From: Chloroflexota bacterium
GTDB lineage: Bacteria > Chloroflexota > Anaerolineae > Aggregatilineales > J027
Reading direction: 5' to 3'
NCBI GenBank assembly: GCA_013112715.1
Contig: JABFGB010000011.1
Coordinates: forward strand, 1-64,000
DNA: 64,000 nt
Part shown: piece after piece, positions 49,851 through 58,013 of the stretch
Layout: each line of letters starts with the position of its first letter
Position numbering within the stretch: the stretch's first letter is position 1
Made by a program: the position numbers and the translations under genes
The notes under the pieces: generated by a model
Told to the model about the DNA's origin: nothing
Seen by the model: the letters and a program-made list of their open reading frames with translations, nothing else
Databases searched by the model: none

Positions 49851-50987
49851 TTAGTCTACCAGAACACGGGCGTTTTCATCCACCCAGTAGACAAAGACAT
49901 TCTCACCATTTTGGAACTGTTCGTCTTCGCTGCGACGAAAATTCTGAGTACGCACCACGACCTGCGAACTGCTGCCGTTATAACCAAAGCTGACGACATG
50001 ACGGGTGTCTGTTCCGATATAGACCGATTGTTGCAGCCGACCCGGAATCAGCGTCGTGCCGGAATCGTGATGCGGTTCTGTGCCATTGCCATGTTTGAGC
50101 GTCAATTTTTCAGGCCGAATCGCTACCGTGACTTCGCTACCAACGGTCATGGCGGGGTCATCCAACACTGCGCCGACCTTATAGCCGCTGGGGAGTTCGA
50201 CCTGACCACGCGCCCCAGCCCGGTCACACAGTCGGCCTTTGATGAAATTGGTTTCGCCAATAAAGTCGGCGACAAAGCGGGTATGGGGACGCTCATAAAT
50301 ATCCTCAGGTGTGCCCACTTGCAGCACCTTGCCGTAATTCATGACCGCGATGCGATCCGCCATTGTCAGGGCTTCTTCTTGGTCATGGGTAACGTAGATG
50401 AAGGTGATGCCGAGCTTTAGTTGCATTTCCTTCAGTTCAAATTGCATGGCCTTGCGTAGCTTTAAGTCTAGCGCCCCCAATGGCTCGTCGAGGAGCAGCA
50501 CAGTCGGGCGTTTGACAAGGGCACGCGCAAGGGCGATACGCTGTTGTTGCCCGCCAGACAGTTCACGCGGCTTGCGCTCGGCGGTGTGGGGCAGTTGCAC
50601 CAATTCAAGGGCTTCAATTGCTCGCTGTTTGGCTTCGGCGCGTGAGACGCCTTCCATCTGTAACCCAAACATCACGTTTTGGAGAACGTTCATGTGGGGG
50701 AACAGGGCATAATCTTGAAACACCGTGTTGACGGGACGGTGAAACGGCGGAACCCCTTGAACCTGTTTACCACGAATCAGGATTTCCCCACGCGAGACAT
50801 CTTCGAACCCGGCAATCATGCGTAGGGTCGTCGTTTTACCACACCCACTGGGGCCAAGCAGGGCAAAAAACTCGCCCTTATGAATTTGTAGTGAGACGTC
50901 ATCCACTGCCTTGACCGACGCATTTTCCTTGCGCCGACCTGCAAACTCTTTGACGACGTGCTTCAGTTCAACATCAATTGCAGTCAT
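49851..50987 (-). CDS. potA: Spermidine/putrescine ABC transporter ATPase
   Basis: The 378-residue ATPase powers polyamine import. It shows Walker A LGPSGCGKTTTLRMI, the signature ELSGGQQQRIALARAL, Walker B LLLDEPLGALD and the H-loop THDQEEALTMAD. A C-terminal TOBE-type domain follows (TLIPGRLQQSVYIGT). These match PotA/MalK-type import ATPases. ATG 50987 has GGAGG upstream. The gene lies 161 bases after potD, with a terminator-like hairpin between, and is the third gene of the minus-strand pot group. The hairpin at 49795 ends the transcript. Confidence 0.93.
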   Translation of the reverse strand: MTAIDVELKHVVKEFAGRRKENASVKAVDDVSLQIHKGEFFALLGPSGCGKTTTLRMIAGFEDVSRGEILIRGKQVQGVPPFHRPVNTVFQDYALFPHMNVLQNVMFGLQMEGVSRAEAKQRAIEALELVQLPHTAERKPRELSGGQQQRIALARALVKRPTVLLLDEPLGALDLKLRKAMQFELKEMQLKLGITFIYVTHDQEEALTMADRIAVMNYGKVLQVGTPEDIYERPHTRFVADFIGETNFIKGRLCDRAGARGQVELPSGYKVGAVLDDPAMTVGSEVTVAIRPEKLTLKHGNGTEPHHDSGTTLIPGRLQQSVYIGTDTRHVVSFGYNGSSSQVVVRTQNFRRSEDEQFQNGENVFVYWVDENARVLVD

Positions 50988-51101
50988 CAGTTCCTCCGAC
51001 TACCTATACTAGAGGCGAGCAGAAGACCATAGAGTGAAAACCACTAATTTCTGGAGTCGCCCTTAAACAAGAAGTAAAACAACAAGTACGGTTCTAAAAA
51101 G

Positions 51102-51120
51102 GGGCGAATAAGCCGCCCCC
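51102..51120 (-). terminator. Hairpin between potD and potA
   Basis: GGGGCG (51102-51107) and CGCCCC (51115-51120) form a stem followed by T residues on the minus strand. It may reduce read-through from potD to potA. Confidence 0.6.
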
Positions 51121-51148
51121 AAAGTTCTCGCTGGTTAAGCCGTTTCTA

Positions 51149-52255
51149 TCACTCAACCCCAACAAAAATGGTGATTTGATCCCAAGCGTCAATATAGACT
51201 TCTTCTATGTCGGTGTTGGCATCAACTGTCCACAGGCGTGCCATCGTCTCTTCATCCGGGTAGGTAATGCCATTCGTCAAATATTCTTCGAAAATCAAGC
51301 CCGCATCGAGAGCCGCTTGGTTCGGCGTACCATAGCCGATTTCGTTACTGATGTCCGCGCCCACCTGTGGGTCAAGGATGTAATCAATAAACACGTGGGC
51401 AAGCTCAGGGTTGGGTGCGTCGGTTGGAATTGCCAGATTATCAATAAAGATATTCGCCCCTTCTTCGGGCAGGGCATACCCAAAATCATCACATTCGCAT
51501 TCTTGAATAATCTGGAGGATATCGCCGCTGTATTCCAATGCAATATCTACATTGCCACCCGCCAGCAATACCTGTCCGTCATCGGGGGTGATGGCGACGA
51601 CATTGCTACCTTTTTCGACTAGATAGTCAGTGGCTTCCAAGATTTCGTCTTCGTCTTTGGTGTTGGGGTCATAACCAAGCATTTGTAGACCAATGCCAAT
51701 CATATAGCGAGGGTCTTCGGGCCATGACACCGGGCCGTCGTGTTCCCAGACCTGTTCCCAACTGGTGATTTCGCCACCCACCGCTTCAACGTTATATCCG
51801 ACGCCTGTCGTACCCCATTGATAGGGGACAGTATAGGTGTTTTCAGGGTCATAGCTACGCCCTTTGAAGGTGTCCCCAATGTTGGCCCAATTGGGGATGA
51901 GATCATAATTAATGGGTACGAGCAACTCTTGCTCAACCATCGTCTGGACAATGTAATCGGTGATGATGATGATATCCCAGCCGGGGTTGCCTTCGCGCAG
52001 ACGGGTGAGGGTGCTTTCATTACCATCGGTCACGTCGTATAACACATCTACATCGCAGAGTATCTCAAAATCGGGGATAGTGTTTTCGCCAATGTAGGTT
52101 GTCCAGCCATAAACACTTAGGGTCTGCCCGGCATAACCTTCGGGGCATGTCCAAGTGGTCGCCCCTTCTTGGGCCATTGTAGGGCGTGCAGCGGCAGGGG
52201 TTAGAATTGCCACCACTAGGAAAAGCGAAAAAACTAAGACAGCTATTTTGTACAT
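51149..52255 (-). CDS. potD: Polyamine-binding periplasmic protein
   Basis: The 368-residue protein has a signal peptide (VLVFSLFLVVAILTPAAA) and the solute-binding fold of PotD/PotF. Telling stretches are LSVYGWTTYIGENTIPDFE near the start, GWDIIIITDYIVQTMVEQE and FIDNLAIPTDAPNPELAHVF. Such proteins bind spermidine or putrescine and deliver it to PotB/PotC; which polyamine cannot be told. ATG 52255 has GAGAGGGA upstream. It lies about 50 bases after the fused permease gene and 161 bases before potA. Confidence 0.92.
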   Translation of the reverse strand: MYKIAVLVFSLFLVVAILTPAAARPTMAQEGATTWTCPEGYAGQTLSVYGWTTYIGENTIPDFEILCDVDVLYDVTDGNESTLTRLREGNPGWDIIIITDYIVQTMVEQELLVPINYDLIPNWANIGDTFKGRSYDPENTYTVPYQWGTTGVGYNVEAVGGEITSWEQVWEHDGPVSWPEDPRYMIGIGLQMLGYDPNTKDEDEILEATDYLVEKGSNVVAITPDDGQVLLAGGNVDIALEYSGDILQIIQECECDDFGYALPEEGANIFIDNLAIPTDAPNPELAHVFIDYILDPQVGADISNEIGYGTPNQAALDAGLIFEEYLTNGITYPDEETMARLWTVDANTDIEEVYIDAWDQITIFVGVE

Positions 52256-52306
52256 GACGATCCCTCTCTGTCTATCGAGAAAAACAAATATTTGGTTGTT
52301 GACGTA

Positions 52307-54268
52307 CTAGGCTTTACCCGCGCTGCGTCCTTGCAACACAAGCGAGAGTCCAACTAACAAGGTGGAAACGATAATCATCATGGTGGAAATGGCATTGATT
52401 TCCGGCGTCACCGAACGCCGCGCCATACTGTACACCACAACGGTTAGGGTCGAGGTATTGAGACCCTTCGTAAATTCGCTGATGATAAAATCATCAAGCG
52501 ATAAGGTGAATGCTAATAATGCACCTGCGACGACCCCCGGCAGCATCAATGGGAAAGTGACCCGCCAGAAGGTTCGCCATTCATTTGCACCCAGATCACG
52601 GGCCGCCTCTTCAAAATGAGGGTTCATGTTTGCCAAGCGTGCCCGCACCACAATCGCCACAAAGGGGATACAAAAGGCGACATGCGACAAGATCAGGGTC
52701 AGATAGCCAGAACGCAACGTAATATCAAGGTGTTTGGCGGCATAATCGAAGACGATATTAAAGAAAACCAGCAGCGAAATACCCTGTGTAATTTCAGGAA
52801 TACCCACTGGTAAATAGAGCAAACCTTCCAGTGGACGCTTGCCTATAAAACGACTTCGTGCCATACTAAGAGAAACCATCACAGCAACGATGGTGGATAT
52901 GAGAGTTGCGGCGACACCGACGATGAGGCTGACTTTTACCGATTGAAGTAGCAGGTCAGTCGTTAAATCCGCGTCAACGTCAATGCCGCCGCTGAGAAGT
53001 TTGCTATACCATTTGGTGCTAAAGCCACGCCAGACGGCTGTGGAGTTGGAATCATTGAACGAAAACACCAATAATACGATGATGGGCACCCACAAAAAGA
53101 TGTAACAAAAAAGTGCGTTGGCCCACATCAAGACAGGTGCAGTTCGACGAATGATTAAATCCCGCTTCATACGAAGTGCTGGACTCAACCCAAACTTTTG
53201 GCGGCGGCGCTGGTTTAGTTCATCGGAAAGGAGGAGAAATTGGCGTGAGATAGAGCCAGTAATTGGCGCTATCATCGCGGCCAACAGCCCAAAGGCCCGT
53301 GATAAGACGTCTGCCGAACGATGGGCAGATGCTTTGCTGGGGGTATTTTCAGTACGCTGGGCGACAAGGGCATAGACGACGAGCGCAACTGCGACCACTG
53401 CCATGAGCACCATCGAAGTTGCTGCCCCGCGTGTCCAGTCACCCGTACCTCTGAAATTGCGGTAGATCAACGACCCGATCATCATGCCTTTTGTCCCGCC
53501 CAACATTTCAGCGGTGATATAAGTGCCGATGGCCGGGATAAAAACTAAGATGCTACCTGCAATTACACCCGGTAAGGTCAAAGGAAAGATGACACGCCAA
53601 AAAGCTGTCCAGTCGTTCCCACCCAGATCATGAGCCGCTTCGACTAGCTTAAAATCGAAACGTTCAACTGCCGCATAGATAGGCAGCACCATGAAGGGAA
53701 GGTAGCCATACACCATCCCAATCGTGACGGCCTTGCTGGTGAACATCAATTTTAAGGGTTCTTCAATCAATCCTAGTTGAAGTAGGGTGTGGTTCAAAAG
53801 GCCATCGTCGTTATTGCCCAACAATACGCGCCACGCATAGGTGCGGATGACGAAGTTTGTCCAAAAGGGCAAGATGACGAGAAATAAGCTGAATTTTTGA
53901 ACCCACTCTTTACGACGGGTACTGATAAAAAAGGCCAGCGGATAGCCCAATACAAGGCACCAAAATGTCGTCGTAAAGGCAATATTCAGTGAGCGCTTGA
54001 ATATGAGCCAGTAGCCTTCGGTGGTGACGTAGAGATAGTTATCGTGGAAGTTGCGACGCAGACTTTCAAGTGACCAGTCATAAATGACCGTGCCACCGCG
54101 ACCACGTTCCATGAAGCTAATGGCGAATACAATCAGGAGAGGTAAGAGGAAAAGAAGGAAAAGCCACAGCGTTGCCGGGAGAGCGAGTAGCCCTCCGTGC
54201 GCCTTGAGCTTTAACCGCCCGAGTTGAAAGCGCGGACGATGATCTGAAGATGCGACGCTAGTATCCAT
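52307..54268 (-). CDS. potBC: Fused PotB-PotC polyamine permease
   Basis: The 653-residue protein joins two normally separate permeases. The first half (about 1-300) is PotB-like and holds EAAHDLGGNDWTAFWRVIFP; the second (about 370-653) is PotC-like and holds EAARDLGANEWRTFWRVTFP. Each is an EAA loop that contacts the ATPase, with six membrane segments predicted for each half. The link between them is about 70 residues, charged and poor in hydrophobic residues, and the frame is unbroken. Fused permeases are known in related import families, but this fusion is unusual for Pot systems. With PotD and PotA it forms a complete importer. Confidence 0.88.
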   Translation of the reverse strand: MDTSVASSDHRPRFQLGRLKLKAHGGLLALPATLWLFLLFLLPLLIVFAISFMERGRGGTVIYDWSLESLRRNFHDNYLYVTTEGYWLIFKRSLNIAFTTTFWCLVLGYPLAFFISTRRKEWVQKFSLFLVILPFWTNFVIRTYAWRVLLGNNDDGLLNHTLLQLGLIEEPLKLMFTSKAVTIGMVYGYLPFMVLPIYAAVERFDFKLVEAAHDLGGNDWTAFWRVIFPLTLPGVIAGSILVFIPAIGTYITAEMLGGTKGMMIGSLIYRNFRGTGDWTRGAATSMVLMAVVAVALVVYALVAQRTENTPSKASAHRSADVLSRAFGLLAAMIAPITGSISRQFLLLSDELNQRRRQKFGLSPALRMKRDLIIRRTAPVLMWANALFCYIFLWVPIIVLLVFSFNDSNSTAVWRGFSTKWYSKLLSGGIDVDADLTTDLLLQSVKVSLIVGVAATLISTIVAVMVSLSMARSRFIGKRPLEGLLYLPVGIPEITQGISLLVFFNIVFDYAAKHLDITLRSGYLTLILSHVAFCIPFVAIVVRARLANMNPHFEEAARDLGANEWRTFWRVTFPLMLPGVVAGALLAFTLSLDDFIISEFTKGLNTSTLTVVVYSMARRSVTPEINAISTMMIIVSTLLVGLSLVLQGRSAGKA

Positions 54269-54573
54269 CTACAAGTTCTTTAGACATCCAGATCAAATAG
54301 TACGCGATGGTCTTCATACAGGGAAACTGTCCTCAATCTCAATCTTCGAGTGGCTCTCTTGATTTAAATGAAAAAAATCTTTCTGTTGCTGTCATAAAAC
54401 GCAACCAAAGATTTTTGGATCAAAGCCAAAAGACGATTGAATGATATAGCGAATTGAATCGAAATGCAAGTAGTTTTTTTGTGAAAATTCTCGCTCGGTG
54501 GCAGGGGTTTAAGAGAATCCCCGTTATCAGGTGAAACCAGAGGAAAAAGAAAAAGCGGAAGTGAACATCCCCT
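54269..54573. other. Intergenic gap with two divergent starts
   Basis: This 305-base, AT-rich gap separates the minus-strand potBC gene from the plus-strand GNAT gene. It must hold promoters for both. I saw no strong consensus box. A possible minus-strand pair is TTGATC with TTTTAT 18 bases apart, and a weak GGGG/CCCC hairpin lies near the GNAT start. No riboswitch is recognised. Confidence 0.5.
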
Positions 54574-55230
54574 ATGACTATCAAAACCAATCCATCACTC
54601 ATCTCTGTGAGGAATACCCGCCTTGAAGATTCGGAGGCCATTCATGAAATCGTAGCACTTGCTTTTGGTGGCGAAGTGGGCGAGCCGCTGGCAATGTCGC
54701 GCCCGCACATCCAACAACAATTGCGCCGATTTCGTGAAGGTCAATTTGTTGCAGTCACCCCGCAAGGCCGTGTAGTCGGTACTGCCACGACCATGCGAAC
54801 GAATAAACCCCCCACCGCCACCCCTCTGCCATGGTTGAAAATGATTGGTGGCCTTGAACTCAACAACCATGACCCCAATGGTCAATGGCTCTATGGCGCG
54901 GAATTTGCTGTCCATCCTTCTTTTCAGGGGATGGGTATAGGCCGTATGCTCTATGATGCCCGTTTCCAATTTGTCAAACGACTCAATTTACGTGGATTTT
55001 ATGCGGTTGGCATGTTGATGGGTTATCACCGCTATCAACATCTCATGAGTGTTGCCGAATATGCCGATAAAGTCGTCAAGCATGAAATCGAAGACCCAAC
55101 GGTTTCAATGCAGATGCGACGCGGCTTCAAGGTACTGCGGTTGGTGGATTATTACAACGACGAACCACTGGCCGGCAACGCGGGCATGTTGATTGTGTGG
55201 CATAACCCGGATTATCGCCCAATGTATTGA
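54574..55230 (+). CDS. GNAT acetyltransferase, first of a tandem pair
   Basis: The 218-residue protein has a GNAT domain. The acetyl-CoA loop region is VHPSFQGMGIGRMLYDARFQ, preceded by NGQWLYGAEFA. It resembles the next gene in layout, including the shared WLYGA(E/D) and MGI(G/A)R(M/G)LY stretches, so the two are probably old paralogues. The substrate is unknown. Its place between the pot importer and homospermidine synthase suggests a polyamine or related amine as substrate; this is inference. Confidence 0.85.
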   Translation: MTIKTNPSLISVRNTRLEDSEAIHEIVALAFGGEVGEPLAMSRPHIQQQLRRFREGQFVAVTPQGRVVGTATTMRTNKPPTATPLPWLKMIGGLELNNHDPNGQWLYGAEFAVHPSFQGMGIGRMLYDARFQFVKRLNLRGFYAVGMLMGYHRYQHLMSVAEYADKVVKHEIEDPTVSMQMRRGFKVLRLVDYYNDEPLAGNAGMLIVWHNPDYRPMY

Positions 55231-55238
55231 TTTCGATG

Positions 55239-55266
55239 GGGCAGGCTGCCAAAAGGTGGTCTGCCC
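55239..55266 (+). terminator. Hairpin between tandem GNAT genes
   Basis: GGGCAG (55239-55244) and CTGCCC (55261-55266) pair, with TGCC/GGTG extending the stem inside. There is little T-run, so it may act as an attenuator rather than a terminator. Confidence 0.45.
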
Positions 55267-55315
55267 AATTATTCATTTGATAAAGGAGTTAAAGGGAAAA
55301 AGGAATTGGGGCATT

Positions 55316-55969
55316 ATGTATCAGCAAACACTCAAAAGCGGCATCGTGATTACGTCAACACAGCCTGAACATGCGCGACAGTTGGAACGCCTACAAGATA
55401 TCGTTTTTCCAACGCTCGCACCAGAGCAGCGTTTTAAAGCCGAGCATTATCTGAAACACTTAGAAATTTTCCCCGATGGGCAGTTTGTGGCCCTACATGG
55501 TGAACAAGTCGTGGGCGCGACCAGCACCGTGCGCCTGCATTACACGCATGGGCATGGCAAACACCCCCGTTTCGATGACATCATTCAGGGTGGCTGGCTA
55601 ACCTCTCATCAACCCAACGGCGACTGGCTGTATGGGGCGGATGTGAGCGTACATCCTCATTCACGGCGGATGGGCATTGCACGCGGCTTGTATAAAGCAC
55701 GCCAAGATTTGGTGCATCGTTTGGGCCTCAAGGGGCAAATCGCGGGTGGCATGTTAAGCGGCTATGGCGCTGTCAAAGATAAAATGACCGCCATGCAATA
55801 TTTTGAGGCTTTATTGATGGATAAAATTGTTGACCCCACGCTTTCGGCGCAGCGGCGGGTAGGTTTTGAACTCAAGGAACTGCTGCCGAATTATTTAGAT
55901 GACCCTCTATGTGACAATTACGGCGTGCTGATTATGCTGGACGCCGGACGCCAAGTCGCACTTGAATAA
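55316..55969 (+). CDS. GNAT acetyltransferase, second of a tandem pair
   Basis: The 217-residue protein shows NGDWLYGADVSVHP, then RRMGIARGLYKARQDL, the acetyl-CoA-binding region, in the same layout as the upstream gene. The true start is ATG 55316 behind AAAGGAATTGGGG; the longer frame from 55193 overlaps the first GNAT and is rejected. It ends before a strong terminator at 56002-56029, so the two GNAT genes form one transcription unit. A polyamine or sugar-amine substrate is plausible from the neighbourhood. Confidence 0.85.
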   Translation: MYQQTLKSGIVITSTQPEHARQLERLQDIVFPTLAPEQRFKAEHYLKHLEIFPDGQFVALHGEQVVGATSTVRLHYTHGHGKHPRFDDIIQGGWLTSHQPNGDWLYGADVSVHPHSRRMGIARGLYKARQDLVHRLGLKGQIAGGMLSGYGAVKDKMTAMQYFEALLMDKIVDPTLSAQRRVGFELKELLPNYLDDPLCDNYGVLIMLDAGRQVALE

Positions 55970-56001
55970 AAACACGCTTTTAAAAAGAAAATACACAATG
56001 G

Positions 56002-56029
56002 GAGCAGTCCAAATAGGATTGCTCTTTTT
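56002..56029 (+). terminator. Terminator after the GNAT pair
   Basis: GAGCAGTCC (56002-56010) pairs with GGATTGCTC (56016-56024) with one G-T mismatch, followed by TTTTT. Confidence 0.85.
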
Positions 56030-56044
56030 GTTTTTGAGCGAAAG

Positions 56045-56073
56045 TTTACACAACCTCCAACAATCGTTATCAT
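56045..56073 (+). promoter_or_regulatory. Promoter of the NDT-like/hss operon, leaderless
   Basis: TTTACA (56045-56050) and TATCAT (56068-56073) are exactly 17 bases apart. The expected start falls at the ATG at 56082, and no Shine-Dalgarno sequence precedes it, so the first gene is probably leaderless. Confidence 0.6.
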
Positions 56074-56081
56074 AAATCCCC

Positions 56082-56492
56082 ATGAAAACCGCTTTTATTT
56101 CGAGAAGCTACGAACATCGTGAACATTATGACGCCGCCATTGCTCATGTAGTTGCGGGTTTGCGCTGCATGAACATGGAGGGTGTGGATTTTGTGCGTTG
56201 GTATTCATTTGCGGAGGGGCAGGCCCGCGAAATGATGGCTACCACGCTAGAATCCATCCAGCAAGCCGATGCGTTGATTGCGGAAGTTTCCGAAAAGGTG
56301 ATTGGGGTGGGCATTGAAATTGGCTATGCCGCCGCATTGGGCAAACCTATTATCTATCTCCGAAAATCGGATGCCCCTTTTTCAACCACAGTTGGCGGAC
56401 TGGCGACTATTGCGATTGTTTATGATAATCCTCAAGATTTGGAAGACAAACTCATTGATGCTTTGCACAGCTTAGACAAGGAGACAAAATGA
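56082..56492 (+). CDS. Nucleoside 2-deoxyribosyltransferase-like protein
   Basis: The 136-residue protein matches the nucleoside 2-deoxyribosyltransferase fold. It begins TAFISRSYEHREHYDAAI, then has ADALIAEVSEKVIGVGIEIG with the family's catalytic-type Glu, and ends with AALGKPIIYL. Family members exchange bases on deoxyribosides, but many relatives act on other nucleotide-like molecules. Its TGA overlaps the ATG of homospermidine synthase as ATGA, so the two are translationally coupled. What joins them functionally is unknown. The ATG at 56082 follows a leaderless-type promoter. Confidence 0.78.
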   Translation: MKTAFISRSYEHREHYDAAIAHVVAGLRCMNMEGVDFVRWYSFAEGQAREMMATTLESIQQADALIAEVSEKVIGVGIEIGYAAALGKPIIYLRKSDAPFSTTVGGLATIAIVYDNPQDLEDKLIDALHSLDKETK

Positions 56493-57937
56493 AAATACCC
56501 TTTGGTGGTCGTGTGTTGGTATTGGGCTGTGGGTCGGTATCCCGCTGTCTACAACCCCTGTTACTGCGGCATTTTGAGATGGATTTTTCCAAGCTGACCA
56601 TCATGGATTTTGAGGATTTGCGACATGCTATTCCCAATACACTGGCAGCAGGCGCGAATTATATCCAAAAGCAAATTACTCAAGATAATCTAGCACAGGT
56701 ACTCGGTGAACATCTCAGCGCAGGCGACCTATTGATTGACCTCGCGTGGAATATCGCCGCGCCGGATATTATTGGTTGGTGTCACGACCATCATGTTTTG
56801 TATATCAATACTTCCGTCGAATTGTGGGATCCGTATGCCGATGACATTCCCCCCGCAGACCGCACCTTGTACGTCCGCCACATGGCCCTGCGAAAAATGG
56901 CCTCGGCGTGGAGTGAACCCGGCGCGACGGCAGTGGTTGAACATGGCGCGAACCCCGGCTTGGTGAGTCACTGGACAAAAATCGCGCTGGAGGACATCGC
57001 CAAAGCCATTCTACGAGGGGGCTACGCAAAGGGTATCCGTAGAAATAATCTGGAAGCCGCACTCGCCAATGAGGATTTTGCCCTCCTTGCCATGCTGACG
57101 GGCACAAAGGTGATTCATATCTCCGAACGCGATACCCAAGTCAGCAATATCCCCAAAGCGGTCAATGAATTTGTCAACACATGGTCAATTGAAGGTTTCC
57201 GCGAAGAAGGCATTGCCCCGGCGGAAATGGGTTGGGGCACTCACGAACGTCGTTTGCCCGTCGGCGCTCAGAAACACTTGTATGGGCCGGGAAATCAGAT
57301 TTGCCTCAGTCAAATGGGCATCAATACGTGGGTACGCTCGTGGGTTCCCGGCGGTGAAATTTTGGGTATGGTCGTCCGACATGGGGAGGCGTTCACCATC
57401 AGCGACCATTTGACCGTCTGGGAAGACGACATTCCCATCTATCGCCCCACTGTGCATTATGCCTATCTACCAACCGATGCCGCGATTGCTTCCCTGCACG
57501 AGTTAAAGATGCGGAATTACGAACTTCAACCCAATCTGCGGATTCTCTATGATGAAATTACCGAGGGCAAAGATGAACTGGGGGTTCTGCTGCTCGGTCA
57601 CGATTTAAATGGCTGGTGGGTCGGGTCGCAGTTGGATATTCACGAGACTCGCCAATTGGTTGGGGCGGGGCAAAATGCAACCACGCTGCAAGTAGCGGCT
57701 TCGGTTCTCGGCGCGGTATTCTGGATGATTAAAAATCCGCGCGAGGGCTTAAATGTGCCAGATGATTTGCCCCATCAAGAAATCTTGAAAGTGGCGAACG
57801 CCTATCTTGGCCCATGCCCCTCCCTCCAAACGGATTGGACACCGCTCAAAAATCGCTACGACCCCTTCGAGTTATATGGCAAGCCGCGCCCCAATGATGA
57901 CGAGGTGTGGCAGTTTGATACCTTCCGCGCCCTGTGA
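56489..57937 (+). CDS. hss: Homospermidine synthase
   Basis: The 482-residue enzyme condenses putrescine units, or putrescine and spermidine, into homospermidine with NAD as an internal cofactor. The N-terminal nucleotide loop is VLVLGCGSVSRCL. Family stretches follow: NTSVELWDPYADDIPPADRTL, VVEHGANPGLVSHWTK and GWGTHERRLPVGA. Length and order match bacterial Hss. It overlaps the NDT-like gene by four bases and lies near the pot importer and an aminotransferase, so a polyamine role for the region is supported. A hairpin follows at 57962. Confidence 0.93.
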   Translation: MKIPFGGRVLVLGCGSVSRCLQPLLLRHFEMDFSKLTIMDFEDLRHAIPNTLAAGANYIQKQITQDNLAQVLGEHLSAGDLLIDLAWNIAAPDIIGWCHDHHVLYINTSVELWDPYADDIPPADRTLYVRHMALRKMASAWSEPGATAVVEHGANPGLVSHWTKIALEDIAKAILRGGYAKGIRRNNLEAALANEDFALLAMLTGTKVIHISERDTQVSNIPKAVNEFVNTWSIEGFREEGIAPAEMGWGTHERRLPVGAQKHLYGPGNQICLSQMGINTWVRSWVPGGEILGMVVRHGEAFTISDHLTVWEDDIPIYRPTVHYAYLPTDAAIASLHELKMRNYELQPNLRILYDEITEGKDELGVLLLGHDLNGWWVGSQLDIHETRQLVGAGQNATTLQVAASVLGAVFWMIKNPREGLNVPDDLPHQEILKVANAYLGPCPSLQTDWTPLKNRYDPFELYGKPRPNDDEVWQFDTFRAL

Positions 57938-57961
57938 TGGGGCGTTTATGAATGTAAATTT

Positions 57962-57981
57962 GGGCGGCTGATAGGTCGCCC
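57962..57981 (+). terminator. Hairpin after hss
   Basis: GGGCG (57962-57966) pairs with CGCCC (57977-57981), downstream of hss. It belongs to the GGCG hairpin family and lacks a clear T-run. Confidence 0.45.
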
Positions 57982-58013
57982 TCATAAAATAAAATTCTTT
58001 AAGGAGGCTGTTT

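Noticed and set aside
54269..54573. Hairpin or riboswitch in the gap before the first GNAT gene
   Set aside because: Only a four- or five-base stem was found, with no conserved core.
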